Assembly (NCBI RefSeq): GCF_029263665.1
Contig: NZ_JAJUFQ010000001.1
Coordinates: 248,001-312,000 of the forward strand
Direction of reading: 5' to 3'
DNA length: 64,000 nucleotides
Source: Halomonas sp.
GTDB lineage: Bacteria > Pseudomonadota > Gammaproteobacteria > Pseudomonadales > Halomonadaceae
Part shown: one piece after another, positions 1 through 8,207 of the stretch
How the letters are laid out: each line of letters begins with the position of its first letter
Numbering within the stretch: the first letter of the stretch is position 1
Made by a program: the position numbers and the translations under genes
The notes under the pieces: generated by a model
The model's database searches: none
What the model saw: only the letters and a program-made list of their open reading frames with translations
What the model was told of the DNA's origin: nothing

Positions 1-2
1 TG

Positions 3-1685
3 GTGCTGGCCCCCCTGGCCACGGCCACTCTGTTGATCGTCCCGATACTGGTGGGGCTGGCCGGAGCTGCCGGGCCAGCATTCGGCTGGTTGCCAGTGTT
101 GGGGGGCAAAACCCTGAGCCTGGATCCCTGGCGCGCACTCTGGGACACCCCCGGGCTGGGCTCAATGATCCGCTTGAGCCTGGTCACGGGCATCGCCAGC
201 ACTGCACTCGCTCTGACCATCGTGGTGCTGTTTCTCGGTGCCTTTGCCGATAGCCGGGCCTTCATCTGGTTAAGACGGCTGTTGTCGCCGCTGCTTGCCG
301 TTCCCCATGCCGCAGCGGCCATCGGTCTGGCCTTCCTGCTTGCCCCTTCGGGGCTGGCCATGCGCTTGGTTTCTCCCGGCCTGAGCGGTTTTCACTCACC
401 GCCGGACTATCTGTTTCCCGGTGATGGCTGGGGGATCGCGCTGATCGCAGGGCTGGTGATCAAGGAAGTGCCTTTCCTGCTGCTGATGAGTCTTGCCGCG
501 CTGTCCCAATGCCAGGCCGAGCAACGTACCCACCTTGCCCGTTCCCTGGGCTATGCCCCGACCACCGCCTTTCTCAAGGCAGTTCTTCCGACGCTCTATC
601 CGTTGATCCGTCTTCCCGTCTATGCCGTGATTGCCTTCGCTTCCGCCAATGTCGATGTCGCCATGATTCTCGGCCCTTCAACACCTCCGCCGCTAGCGGT
701 AAGCGTGGTGCACTGGTTGAATGATCCAGACCTGTCCAAGCGTTTCATGGCCTCCGCCGCCGCTCTGACTCAACTTGGCATCACACTGCTTGCCCTGGCA
801 GGCTGGTGGCTGATGGAGTGCCTTGTTGCCTGCCTTGGTCGGCGTTGGCTGACCGATGGTCGACGTCATACGGCACATCGCCTAGGCCAATGGCTTGGCG
901 GTGGCTCAGCATGGATCAGCGTCACCCTGCTCGGAGCCAGCCTGATCGCTCTGATACTGTGGTCGCTGGCTACCTGGTGGCCTTTTCCTGTGCTCTGGCC
1001 AACCCCCTTGAGTCTGGCCAACTGGCAACGTGCACTCGACGGCCTATGGCCTGCTACTCTCACCACACTGGCACTGGCGCTCAGCTCCACCCTGCTTTCC
1101 AGCTTGCTGGTGGTGGGTTGCCTGGAACATGAAACCGTCAATCGACGCACAATGGGAACAGGTGCCAGCCTGGTTCTCTACCTGCCACTGCTGGTGCCTC
1201 CTGTTGCCTTTCTCTTCGGTCTGGTACAACTGCAGGCTCAACTGCAGGCACGCTTCGCACTCTCCCCCGGGTTCTTTTCCGCTGCCCTGGGACATTGCCT
1301 GTTCGTGTTGCCCTATGTGTTCCTGTCCCTGGCCGAAAGCTACCGGCGTCTGGACCCACGCTGGTCGCAGCTTTCTGCTGCTTTGGGCCGCTCCCCGGCC
1401 TATACCTTCGTGCGCGTGCGCCTGCCCATGTTGCTGGCGCCTATCGCTGTCGCCATGGCGGTAGGGTTGGCTGTCAGCATTGGCCAATACCTGCCAACCC
1501 TGTTGCTGAGCGCTGGACGCCTGACCACCCTGACCACCGAAGCCATCACCCTGGCATCGGGAGGGGACCGACGCCTGACCGCTGTCTATGCTCTTGCCCA
1601 ATTGCTGCTGCCAGCCTTGGGCTTTGCCATCGCGCTATGGCTACCGCGCTTGCTTCACCACCGCCGCCGTGCGCGGCGGAACTGA
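3..1685 (+). CDS. ABC transporter permease with two fused permease modules (YnjC-like), 5' end possibly cut by the window edge
   Basis: About 560 residues, strongly hydrophobic, with two consecutive binding-protein-dependent permease modules. An EAA-like coupling loop lies near residues 165-195 (EQRTHLARSLGYAPTTAFLK) and a second near 445-470 (SYRRLDPRWSQLSAALGRSP). Fused permeases of this kind belong to the YnjC/ThiP/FbpB group of importers; the N-terminal part (GWLPVLGG, DPWRALWDTPGL) looks most like YnjC. A GTG at position 3 can start it, but a few residues may lie outside the window. The ATPase follows 63 bases downstream. No substrate-binding protein is visible; a ynjB-like gene may precede the window. 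The substrate cannot be read from sequence. Confidence 0.8.
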   Translation: MLAPLATATLLIVPILVGLAGAAGPAFGWLPVLGGKTLSLDPWRALWDTPGLGSMIRLSLVTGIASTALALTIVVLFLGAFADSRAFIWLRRLLSPLLAVPHAAAAIGLAFLLAPSGLAMRLVSPGLSGFHSPPDYLFPGDGWGIALIAGLVIKEVPFLLLMSLAALSQCQAEQRTHLARSLGYAPTTAFLKAVLPTLYPLIRLPVYAVIAFASANVDVAMILGPSTPPPLAVSVVHWLNDPDLSKRFMASAAALTQLGITLLALAGWWLMECLVACLGRRWLTDGRRHTAHRLGQWLGGGSAWISVTLLGASLIALILWSLATWWPFPVLWPTPLSLANWQRALDGLWPATLTTLALALSSTLLSSLLVVGCLEHETVNRRTMGTGASLVLYLPLLVPPVAFLFGLVQLQAQLQARFALSPGFFSAALGHCLFVLPYVFLSLAESYRRLDPRWSQLSAALGRSPAYTFVRVRLPMLLAPIAVAMAVGLAVSIGQYLPTLLLSAGRLTTLTTEAITLASGGDRRLTAVYALAQLLLPALGFAIALWLPRLLHHRRRARRN

Positions 1686-1748
1686 TTAACGAATGCCCAT
1701 CACTCCAACTACGCCAACATCCTCTAAAGTTAGAATCATCAACTTGAT

Positions 1749-2504
1749 ATGCGCCCCTATATGCCGCCAGATTCATCAAGCTCCTTCAGCGACTCACTAG
1801 TGTTCGACAACGTTGCTATCGACCTCGACGGCCACCGCCTGATCACCTTGAATGCCCGGATCGCTCCCGGCGAGATCGTCAGCGTCATGGGCCCCTCCGG
1901 CGTCGGTAAATCAACCCTGTTGGCCTATGCGGCAGGTTTCCTCGCCCCTGCCTTTCGAGCCACCGGCCATGTATATCTGGGCCAACGTGAGCTGACTGGC
2001 TTGCCCGCCCAGCAACGCCACCTTGGCCTGTTGTTCCAGGATCCGCTGCTGTTCCCTCATCTCAATGTGGGGGGCAACCTGGCCTTTGGCATGCCAGCCT
2101 CGATCAAGCGCTCCGAGCGTCGTCGGCGGATTGAGTCGGCCTTGGCGGATATCGGTCTGGCCGGATTCGCCAAGCGTGACCCGGCCACCCTGTCCGGTGG
2201 CCAGAAAGCCCGGGTGGCCCTGATGCGGGTGCTGCTTTCTCAACCCCATGCCATGCTGTTGGACGAGCCTTTTTCCAAGCTCGATGCTGCACTACGCCAT
2301 GACATGCGCCAACTGGTCTTCGAGCGTATTCGCGCCCGTGGGTTACCCGCCCTGATGGTGACGCATGATCATGCGGATGCCGAAGCAACAGGAGATGCCG
2401 TGATCGAACTGCTCCCCGCCAGGGAGTCTGAGCATGACGGGATGCTAAGTTCTCCTTCCAACGCGCAATCATCGGCTCCAGGACTGCAGCATGCAAAGCG
2501 TTGA
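1749..2504 (+). CDS. ABC transporter ATP-binding protein (YnjD-like)
   Basis: A 251-residue cytoplasmic ATPase expected to power the upstream permease. Visible motifs in order: Walker A GPSGVGKST (about residues 49-57), Q-loop LLFQDPLLFPHLN (about 95-107), ABC signature LSGGQKAR (about 149-156), Walker B MLLDEPFSKLD (about 169-179) and the switch histidine in MVTHDHADA (about 203-211). The family is the short importer-ATPase type without a C-terminal regulatory domain. The C-terminal 25 residues are polar and probably disordered. Its 3' end overlaps the next gene by 14 bases, so translational coupling is likely. Confidence 0.85.
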   Translation: MRPYMPPDSSSSFSDSLVFDNVAIDLDGHRLITLNARIAPGEIVSVMGPSGVGKSTLLAYAAGFLAPAFRATGHVYLGQRELTGLPAQQRHLGLLFQDPLLFPHLNVGGNLAFGMPASIKRSERRRRIESALADIGLAGFAKRDPATLSGGQKARVALMRVLLSQPHAMLLDEPFSKLDAALRHDMRQLVFERIRARGLPALMVTHDHADAEATGDAVIELLPARESEHDGMLSSPSNAQSSAPGLQHAKR

Positions 2505-3192
2505 GCATCACGACTTCCATTTATCGATCATCATCATTGCCTTGAATGAAGCGGATATCATTGAGGCACAATTGGCAGCGCTAGCCCCCTTTCGCACGCA
2601 GGGAGCAGAACTGATCGTGGTCGATGGCGGTAGCCAGGATGCGACGGTTACCCTGGCCATACCGCTGGCAGACCAGGTGCTGATCTCTGCCCCCGGTCGG
2701 GCACGGCAAATGAACCATGGTGCTCAGGCAGCCCGCTCCATGAATCTCCTGTTCCTGCATGCCGATACTCGACTGCCAGCGAATGCCACGGAAGCCGTCT
2801 CCGGGGCACTCATCAATAATATGTGGGGACGCTTCAATGTCAGCATCCAGGGCCGTTCGCCTCTATTTGGCATCATCGCCCACGCCATGAACCTGCGCTC
2901 CCGACTGACCGGCATTGCCACCGGAGATCAGGCTATCTTCATGACTTTCCAAGCCTTTAACGAAGTCGGTGGCTTTCCAGACCAGCCTTTGATGGAAGAT
3001 GTGGAAATCTCTCGCAGATTGAAACGCCTGTCGCCTCCCACCTGCCTCAAGCAGCGTGTGATCACCGACGGAAGACGTTGGGAAAAACATGGGGTGTTAG
3101 CAACGATATGGTTGATGTGGCAACTCAGGTGGCGCTACTGGCGTGGTGCATCCCCCCAACAACTAGCCGAGTACTATCGTCATGTCCGCTGA
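2491..3192 (+). CDS. Family 2 glycosyltransferase (TIGR04283-like)
   Basis: A 233-residue GT-A fold protein. It begins LSIIIIALNEADIIEAQL (residues about 11-28), followed by ELIVVDGGSQDATV and the metal-binding DXD-like motif LFLHADTRLP (about 86-95), then GDQAIFM and EDVEISRRLK, as in the TIGR04283 branch of family-2 transferases. That branch was named from arsenosugar loci, but no arsenic methylation gene is present here, so I do not assign that role. It overlaps the ATPase upstream (14 bases) and the next gene (11 bases). Acceptor and sugar donor are unknown. Confidence 0.8.
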   Translation: MQSVEHHDFHLSIIIIALNEADIIEAQLAALAPFRTQGAELIVVDGGSQDATVTLAIPLADQVLISAPGRARQMNHGAQAARSMNLLFLHADTRLPANATEAVSGALINNMWGRFNVSIQGRSPLFGIIAHAMNLRSRLTGIATGDQAIFMTFQAFNEVGGFPDQPLMEDVEISRRLKRLSPPTCLKQRVITDGRRWEKHGVLATIWLMWQLRWRYWRGASPQQLAEYYRHVR

Positions 3193-3844
3193 TCATGCCC
3201 TTTCGGCATCCCCTGCCTCTCAAGAGAATTTTCCCCTGGCCATCATGGCCAAGGCACCACTTCCAGGAAAAGCCAAGACCCGCATGATCCCGGCACTTGG
3301 AGCAGAAGGCGCAGCTCGCCTGCAAGCCAGGCTGATTGAGTTGACCCTGGCCACCGCACTGGAAACCACGTCCGCTGCCAACGTTACCCTGTGGACAGCA
3401 CTGGATCACCAGCACCCACTGTTTCTTTCCTTGGCCGACACTTATGGCATCACACTGCGCGTCCAACCTTCCGGAGATCTTGGAGCCCGCATGCACCATG
3501 CACTGCAGTGCATGGAGAAACCGGGCCTGCTTATTGGCACCGACTGCCCTGCTCTTTGTAGGAATATTCTGATTCTTTGTTTCCAGCAATTAAATCATGC
3601 AGATAGTGTCTTCCTTCCCGCCATGGACGGCGGCTATGCTCTAGTGGGAGTTCGCCGAACAGACCCCGAACTATTCTCTGGCATATCCTGGGGTACCTCT
3701 CAGGTCATGGCACAAACCCGGGACCGGCTGGCAAGACTCGGATGGTCGTTGTCCTGCCCTGCACAAGTCCGAGACCTCGATACTCCCGAAGACCTGATGC
3801 ACCTCACGAACAAGGAACTCAACTCCCTGGAGATCTCGTTGTGA
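3182..3844 (+). CDS. TIGR04282/DUF2064-family nucleotidyl/glycosyltransferase-like protein
   Basis: A 220-residue protein with the GT-A-like start FPLAIMAKAPLPGKAKTRM (about residues 17-35), then LLIGTDCPAL and PAMDGGYALVGVRR, which are hallmarks of the DUF2064/TIGR04282 family. That family is found paired with TIGR04283 transferases, as here. The ATG at 3182 overlaps the previous stop by 11 bases. The stop overlaps the GTG start of the sigma gene (GTGA). The overlaps from the ATPase to the zinc-finger gene argue for one polycistronic message. The enzymatic reaction is not established for the family. Confidence 0.8.
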   Translation: MSADHALSASPASQENFPLAIMAKAPLPGKAKTRMIPALGAEGAARLQARLIELTLATALETTSAANVTLWTALDHQHPLFLSLADTYGITLRVQPSGDLGARMHHALQCMEKPGLLIGTDCPALCRNILILCFQQLNHADSVFLPAMDGGYALVGVRRTDPELFSGISWGTSQVMAQTRDRLARLGWSLSCPAQVRDLDTPEDLMHLTNKELNSLEISL

Positions 3845-4431
3845 CCGTTGATACCTCCGACACCATGGAAGACCGTCATGCCAAGCTCGCTGCCGTGCGA
3901 CCACGGCTGCTATCTTTCGCCCGCCTTCACCTGCGCGATCATGCCGCCGCCGAGGATGCCGTCCAGGAAGCCTTGATTTCCGCCATCGAAAAAAACGACA
4001 GTTTCTCTGGACGTTCCGGTTACGAAACCTGGGTATTCGGCATTCTCAAATACAAGCTGCTCGACCAGATGCGTCAACAGAAACGCATGGGAAGATGGGA
4101 GCCCTTCAGCGACGAAACCAATGATGAAGCGATTGATCGCATGTTTCTCCAGGATGGTCACTGGCATGAAGCTTCCAGGCCCCAAGCCTGGGGTGACCCC
4201 GACCAGGCTTTTGAAAACGAGCATTTCTGGCAAGTCTTCGACGCCTGCATGCTGGCACTGCCCGACAACGTTGCGCGGGTGTTTTCCCTACGCGAATTGA
4301 TGGGGCTGTCCACTGAAGAGATCTGTAAGGAAGTCGGCATCAAGGAAACTAATGCTTGGGTGATATTGCATCGTGCCCGCTTGAAACTACGCGCCTGCAT
4401 AGAGAAAGGCTGGCTGGAGGAAACTGCATGA
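3841..4431 (+). CDS. Sigma-70 family RNA polymerase sigma factor (TIGR02943-like)
   Basis: About 196 residues from the GTG at 3841. That start overlaps the previous stop as GTGA and has GGAG about nine bases upstream; ATG 3865 is an alternative. Region 2 is visible in FARLHLRDHAAAEDAVQEAL and YETWVFGILKYKLLDQMRQQ. Region 4 is visible in MGLSTEEICKEVGIKETN followed by VILHRARLKLRACIE. A long linker (roughly residues 80-125) separates them. The TIGR02943 group is characteristically followed by a small zinc-finger gene, and that is the arrangement here. It probably directs RNA polymerase to a small regulon, perhaps its own operon; that is inference. Confidence 0.85.
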   Translation: MTVDTSDTMEDRHAKLAAVRPRLLSFARLHLRDHAAAEDAVQEALISAIEKNDSFSGRSGYETWVFGILKYKLLDQMRQQKRMGRWEPFSDETNDEAIDRMFLQDGHWHEASRPQAWGDPDQAFENEHFWQVFDACMLALPDNVARVFSLRELMGLSTEEICKEVGIKETNAWVILHRARLKLRACIEKGWLEETA

Positions 4432-4637
4432 GCATGAAGGACTGCAAAACGGCCACCAAGCTGCTGTCGAAACAGCTTGACACTCCTTTAACCTCCCGCG
4501 AGCGCCTGACTCTGCGCTTTCATTTGCTGTTATGCGGGGCCTGCCGTCGCTGTGAAAAGCAGTTCCAACTGCTTCACCGTGCTGGCGAGCACTTCGATCA
4601 AGCACCCTCCAAGAACGATCCGTCCGACACATCCTAG
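4428..4637 (+). CDS. Small zinc-finger protein, putative anti-sigma factor
   Basis: A 69-residue protein that starts in an ATGA overlap with the sigma factor. It holds a single H-x3-C-x2-C cluster (HLLLCGACRRC, about residues 32-42), the zinc-binding core seen in ZAS-type anti-sigma factors. There is no membrane segment, so any sigma control would be cytoplasmic and perhaps redox sensitive. The pairing and overlap with the upstream sigma gene are the main evidence for a partner role; direct inhibition is inferred. A longer reading from 4356 lies entirely inside the sigma gene and is not needed. Confidence 0.75.
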   Translation: MSMKDCKTATKLLSKQLDTPLTSRERLTLRFHLLLCGACRRCEKQFQLLHRAGEHFDQAPSKNDPSDTS

Positions 4638-4663
4638 ACAACAATCACTTCGGAGACATCGCC

Positions 4664-5335
4664 ATGCCGGCCATTCCATCTGTCATTTCCCGCATGTTTC
4701 TTTTTCCAGTGCTTTTATCGGTTAACGGGGTCGCCCTTGCTGCTGATATTCATATAAGCCCCGAAGACATGATGGCTTGGCCAGAAAAGTCCTTTTCAGG
4801 ATCAAGCGACTACCGCCTGACACAACATGACGGTATGACAGTGCTAATGGCACAAGCCAACCGCCAGGCATCAGCCAAGTATCTAGAGCGTAAGATTGAC
4901 CTGCGAGAGACCCCCTACCTGCGCTGGTGCTGGCAAATATCTGGTGTGCATTCAGGCTTGAATGAACAAAGCAAGAGTGGCGATGATTACCCGGCACGGG
5001 TGTATGTCGCCCGCAAGACTGGGGTGCTGCCCTGGCAGGTGGAATCGGTCAACTACGTGTGGTCATCGAACCAGCCCATCAATACCAGTTGGCCCAATGC
5101 CTTTACCGACAGGGCCGTGTTGCTGGCCTTGCAAAGCGGAAATGAACAGGTCGGACAATGGGTAGGGGAAGTCCGTAACATCGCGGCCGACTATCAGCGC
5201 TTGTTCGGTGCAAAGCCCACTCAGATCGATGGACTCGCACTGATGAGTGACGGCGACAATGCCAGCGTCAATGCCACCGCCTGGTTCAGCAAGATGGAAC
5301 TCACCAGCGACGCCAATCCGCCACAGTGCCCATAG
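4664..5335 (+). CDS. DUF3047 family secreted protein
   Basis: A 223-residue protein with an N-terminal signal peptide (ISRMFLFPVLLSVNGVALA, cleavage probably after ALA near residue 27), so it is periplasmic or exported. The mature part has YLERKIDLRETPYLRWCWQI, SGDDYPARVYVA and GLALMSDGDNA, features of the DUF3047 family, whose function is unknown. The start is supported by CGGAGA seven bases upstream. It lies 26 bases after the zinc-finger gene and is probably the last gene of the run. The next gene is convergent, with a 19-base gap. Confidence 0.75.
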   Translation: MPAIPSVISRMFLFPVLLSVNGVALAADIHISPEDMMAWPEKSFSGSSDYRLTQHDGMTVLMAQANRQASAKYLERKIDLRETPYLRWCWQISGVHSGLNEQSKSGDDYPARVYVARKTGVLPWQVESVNYVWSSNQPINTSWPNAFTDRAVLLALQSGNEQVGQWVGEVRNIAADYQRLFGAKPTQIDGLALMSDGDNASVNATAWFSKMELTSDANPPQCP

Positions 5336-5354
5336 TGATTGCAGCCGCGCCCCT

Positions 5355-6038
5355 TCAGGCCAGTTGGTCTGCCAGGTCGTCGAGTCCTGTCACCGTCATG
5401 TCCGGCTCAATCCCCCAGGGATCGAAGGGCGCCTCCAGACTGCGCCGCACCCATGCGGCATGCAACCCCGCATGCCGCGCACCGATGACATCAAAGGCAT
5501 TGCTGGAAATCAGCCAGGTATCCCCTGGTGCCACTTCGAGCCGACTTCTCAGGTAGGCATAGACCGCCGGATCCGGCTTGAAGCGCTTGACCTCCTCGAC
5601 ACTGATCACATCATCGAAACGCTCGAGCACTCCGGCATGCTGCAAGAGTCCTTCCACCGCCTTGCGGCTGCCATTGGAAAAGGCCACGCAGGTCAGTCCA
5701 GCCTCGTGAAAACGCTCCAGTGCCGTCGATACTTCCTCGAAAGCTGGCAAACTGTCATAGGCCATCATCAGATGGTCCTTGTCACCTTCGGATAGCCCTG
5801 TCTGCAGGACACGATCAGTGAACTCCAGCGCAGCCTGGGTGCACTCGGAAAAATCCGCCCAGGCCCCCATCACGCTGCGCCGAAAGCTATATTCCAGCTG
5901 CTTGTCACGCCAGCGGCGGGAAAACTCCTGGGCCTGGGCGGCCCTGTCGTCGCCCGTCAACCGATTCTCGAGTTCTGTCACCACACCGTGGGTGTCGATC
6001 AGCGTCCCATACACGTCGAAAGCCAATACCGTCGCCAT
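5355..6038 (-). CDS. Haloacid dehalogenase, type II
   Basis: 227 residues of the HAD superfamily, L-2-haloacid dehalogenase subgroup. The nucleophilic aspartate is D8 in FDVYGTLID. Motif II is AFSNGSRKAVE, the conserved lysine is in VKRFKPDPAVY, and the C-terminal block is WLISSNAFDVIGARHAGL, typical of type II dehalogenases. It would hydrolyse short 2-haloalkanoic acids with inversion, or a similar 2-substituted acid; family membership does not fix the natural substrate. AAGGA precedes the start by about eight bases. It is monocistronic as far as I can see, converging with the DUF3047 gene. Confidence 0.85.
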   Translation of the reverse strand: MATVLAFDVYGTLIDTHGVVTELENRLTGDDRAAQAQEFSRRWRDKQLEYSFRRSVMGAWADFSECTQAALEFTDRVLQTGLSEGDKDHLMMAYDSLPAFEEVSTALERFHEAGLTCVAFSNGSRKAVEGLLQHAGVLERFDDVISVEEVKRFKPDPAVYAYLRSRLEVAPGDTWLISSNAFDVIGARHAGLHAAWVRRSLEAPFDPWGIEPDMTVTGLDDLADQLA

Positions 6039-6145
6039 GGTTGATTCCTTTTAACCGCCCGTCATGAATCGCGAACCATAAATCACACCATAGTCACAGC
6101 ATGGATCAGACGCGCAGCCACATCCAAGTTTATGCCGCGTTTCCT

Positions 6146-7507
6146 CTACAACAGGATCAGCGACAACATATACACCAGCACCATCGCCGTCACACCCTGC
6201 ACCAGGGTTGCCATGGTCTGAGCACGATAGGCCAGTCCCACGCTCATGCGGCTGAACTGCGACACCACCCAGAAGAAACTATCGTTGGCATGAGACACTG
6301 TCATCGCACCTGCGCCGATGGCCATCACGGCCAGCACGCGGCCCATTTCTGAGTTCAGCCCCAGGTCTCCCAGCATGGGAGCCACCAACGCTGAAGTGGT
6401 GACCAGTGCCACCGTCGAAGAACCTTGGGCACTCTTGAGTGCCGCCGATACGATGAACGGCATGAAGATGCCCACGCCCAGCGCCGACAGCGTTTCTCCC
6501 AGATAGTCTCCCAGTGGCGTGGCCTTGAGCACAGCACCAAAGGCACCACCGGCACCGGTGATCAGCAGAATCGGTGCTGCAGCGACGATGCCATCGCCAA
6601 TACGCTGGCTGAACTGCTCGACCTTGTTGCCCCCCTTGAGCAGCAAGGACGACAGCAGCAGACCTATGACCAGAGCTGTGAGCGGCTGTCCTAGAAAACT
6701 GAGCAATGCCGCCAGATCTCCCTCGCCCAACGGCGCCGCTGGCAAGCGCACGATGGAGCCGATGCAGATCAGCAGGATGGGGACAAAAATCGGGGCAAAG
6801 GCCATGGCCGGGCTAGGCAATTGACCATAGGATGCTTTGAGCGCTTCCCAGTCCTGATGGTGCGCATCATCTTCCAGTGCTGGGTTTTCCACATCAGGTT
6901 GGGTATGAGAAAACAACCCGGCCCACAACAGCCCGGCCAGTGCGGCAGTCGCTGCGACTACCACACCGACACCGATAACCAGTCCGAGGTTGGATTCAAG
7001 CCCAAGATTCCCCGCTGCCGCAATCGGGCCGGGAGTTGGCGGTACAAACGTGTGGGTTGCATAAAGCCCCGTAGCCAACGCCACGCTCATGGCAATCGGA
7101 GATGTTTCGAGCTTCTTGGCCAGAGATTCCTTGAGCGAATTGAGAATGACGAAGCCGGAATCACAGAACACCGGTATGGAAACGATATAGCCGATGATCG
7201 ACATGGTCAGATTGGGAAAGCGATCTCCCAGCTTGGCAATGACCACATCGGCCATGGTGATGGCCGCTCCACTCTTCTCCAGAATCACCCCGATGATGGT
7301 GCCCAGCACGATGACCAGACCGATATAGCCGAGAATGCCACCAAACCCCGAGGTGATGGTGTCGGCAATGGTATCCAGCGGCAGCCGATAGGCAAAGGCA
7401 GCAATGAAGGCCGCAGCCAGCAGGGCAAGAAAAGGATGAACCTTGAACTTGCTGGTGGCCAGGACGATGAATACGATCACCGCCAGCAATATCAGAATCA
7501 GACTCAT
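6146..7507 (-). CDS. GntP-family gluconate:proton symporter
   Basis: 453 residues from the ATG at 7507, which begins directly with a membrane segment (MSLILILLAVIVFIVLATSK). The protein has about twelve hydrophobic segments. Family signatures include HPFLALLAAAFIAAF, GFGGILGYIGLVIVLGTIIG, FVPPTPGPIAAA, SAQGSSTVALVT and a C-terminal SHANDSFFWVVSQFSRM. GntP proteins import gluconate or related sugar acids such as glycerate or hydroxy acids. The CdaR-type regulator at 9108-10295 could control it, but the two are separated by an unrelated gene. A longer reading to 7666 runs into a palindromic repeat and is rejected as a start. Confidence 0.85.
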   Translation of the reverse strand: MSLILILLAVIVFIVLATSKFKVHPFLALLAAAFIAAFAYRLPLDTIADTITSGFGGILGYIGLVIVLGTIIGVILEKSGAAITMADVVIAKLGDRFPNLTMSIIGYIVSIPVFCDSGFVILNSLKESLAKKLETSPIAMSVALATGLYATHTFVPPTPGPIAAAGNLGLESNLGLVIGVGVVVAATAALAGLLWAGLFSHTQPDVENPALEDDAHHQDWEALKASYGQLPSPAMAFAPIFVPILLICIGSIVRLPAAPLGEGDLAALLSFLGQPLTALVIGLLLSSLLLKGGNKVEQFSQRIGDGIVAAAPILLITGAGGAFGAVLKATPLGDYLGETLSALGVGIFMPFIVSAALKSAQGSSTVALVTTSALVAPMLGDLGLNSEMGRVLAVMAIGAGAMTVSHANDSFFWVVSQFSRMSVGLAYRAQTMATLVQGVTAMVLVYMLSLILL

Positions 7508-7537
7508 GTGGGCTCCGTTGGTGTTATCACTATATTT

Positions 7538-7681
7538 GGGAAGCGCTGAATAAATAGACGAGCAGGATGAAGAGCAAGGCGCACGGAGCACAGAAGGCGA
7601 GACATAACATGGGGTTAGGCGAGTCTTCGAGCACCGCGCAACGCAGCTGTTCGCCTGCGTAGGCATTTATACAGTGTTTCC
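7538..7681. mobile_element. MITE-like palindromic element, family B
   Basis: A 144-base stretch bounded by imperfect terminal inverted repeats: left GGGAAGCGCTGAATAAAT, right (reverse complement) GGAAACACTGTATAAAT. It has no coding capacity. The interior contains further complementary pieces (for example GGCGAGTC against GTTCGCC). It lies 30 bases upstream of the gntP start. A diverged partial copy seems present near 32795, and a fused pair of the same termini near 58569. Non-autonomous element status is inferred; no transposase is in the window. Confidence 0.6.
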
Positions 7682-8060
7682 TTTGGCAGGAGCCAATCAC
7701 ACTTGAGCTGGCAACGCCTCCATGCACATTGCTCCCGAGCGGAGTATGCCCAACCCTTTGTTGGCAAGCGCTGTGCTGACGAATAGAGAATAGCCAAATT
7801 CAGGCATTAGAATTTGTGCATGTTGACAAAAGCGCGTTTCAAGCATTTATTGACGAGCAGTCACTCTTCCCTCACCCGTGAAGTTCGTACAAGGCCCACA
7901 GCGACTGAGTCTATGGGGAGATTGGGGCGGCTGGCGCACCACCAACGCTCAGAGAGCAATTTTGAAACATCCTGCACTTGACTCGAAGGGTATTACCGAG
8001 AGTGGTGGTTATGGCCCTGTGTTCTTCACGCACTGGCATTTATGCCGTGTGTCTCTCATT
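7682..8060. other. Intergenic stretch between two MITE-like elements, no gene seen
   Basis: About 380 bases. An 88-codon plus-strand reading (7878-8144) lacks a Shine-Dalgarno sequence and runs into the family A element, so I do not accept it. No terminator with a clear T tract and no strong promoter was found. Confidence 0.5.
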
Positions 8061-8207
8061 CTAGGGTCTGTACGAAAAGTCGGCGAACGATGGTCAGGCA
8101 AGGCGGAATTGATCGAAATAGCGGAGTTTACGGGGTGTAAATGAGCATTTTGCGATCAAGTCCAACACAGCATGAGCAAGTGCAGGCACTTTTCGTACAG
8201 AACCTAG
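8061..8207. mobile_element. MITE-like palindromic element, family A (copy 1)
   Basis: About 147 bases with near-perfect terminal inverted repeats: left CTAGGGTCTGTACGAAAAGT, right (reverse complement) CTAGGTTCTGTACGAAAAGT, one mismatch. The body contains GTCGGCGA, GTTTACGG and GTAAATGAGCA. A diverged full-length copy with the same body words in the same order lies at 18394-18539, and a 3' fragment at 43749-43786. It has no coding capacity. Its right end provides the TAG stop of the orphan gene at 8204-8590. Confidence 0.7.

Noticed and set aside
2491..3844. Arsenosugar biosynthesis pair
   Set aside because: The two families carry this label in databases, but there is no arsenic methyltransferase or radical SAM partner here.
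7878..8144. 88-codon plus-strand frame
   Set aside because: No ribosome binding site, no motif, and the 3' third is made of the palindromic element.
7538..8207. Insertion sequence or genomic island with transposase
   Set aside because: Only short noncoding palindromic elements are present; no transposase or integrase gene in the window.
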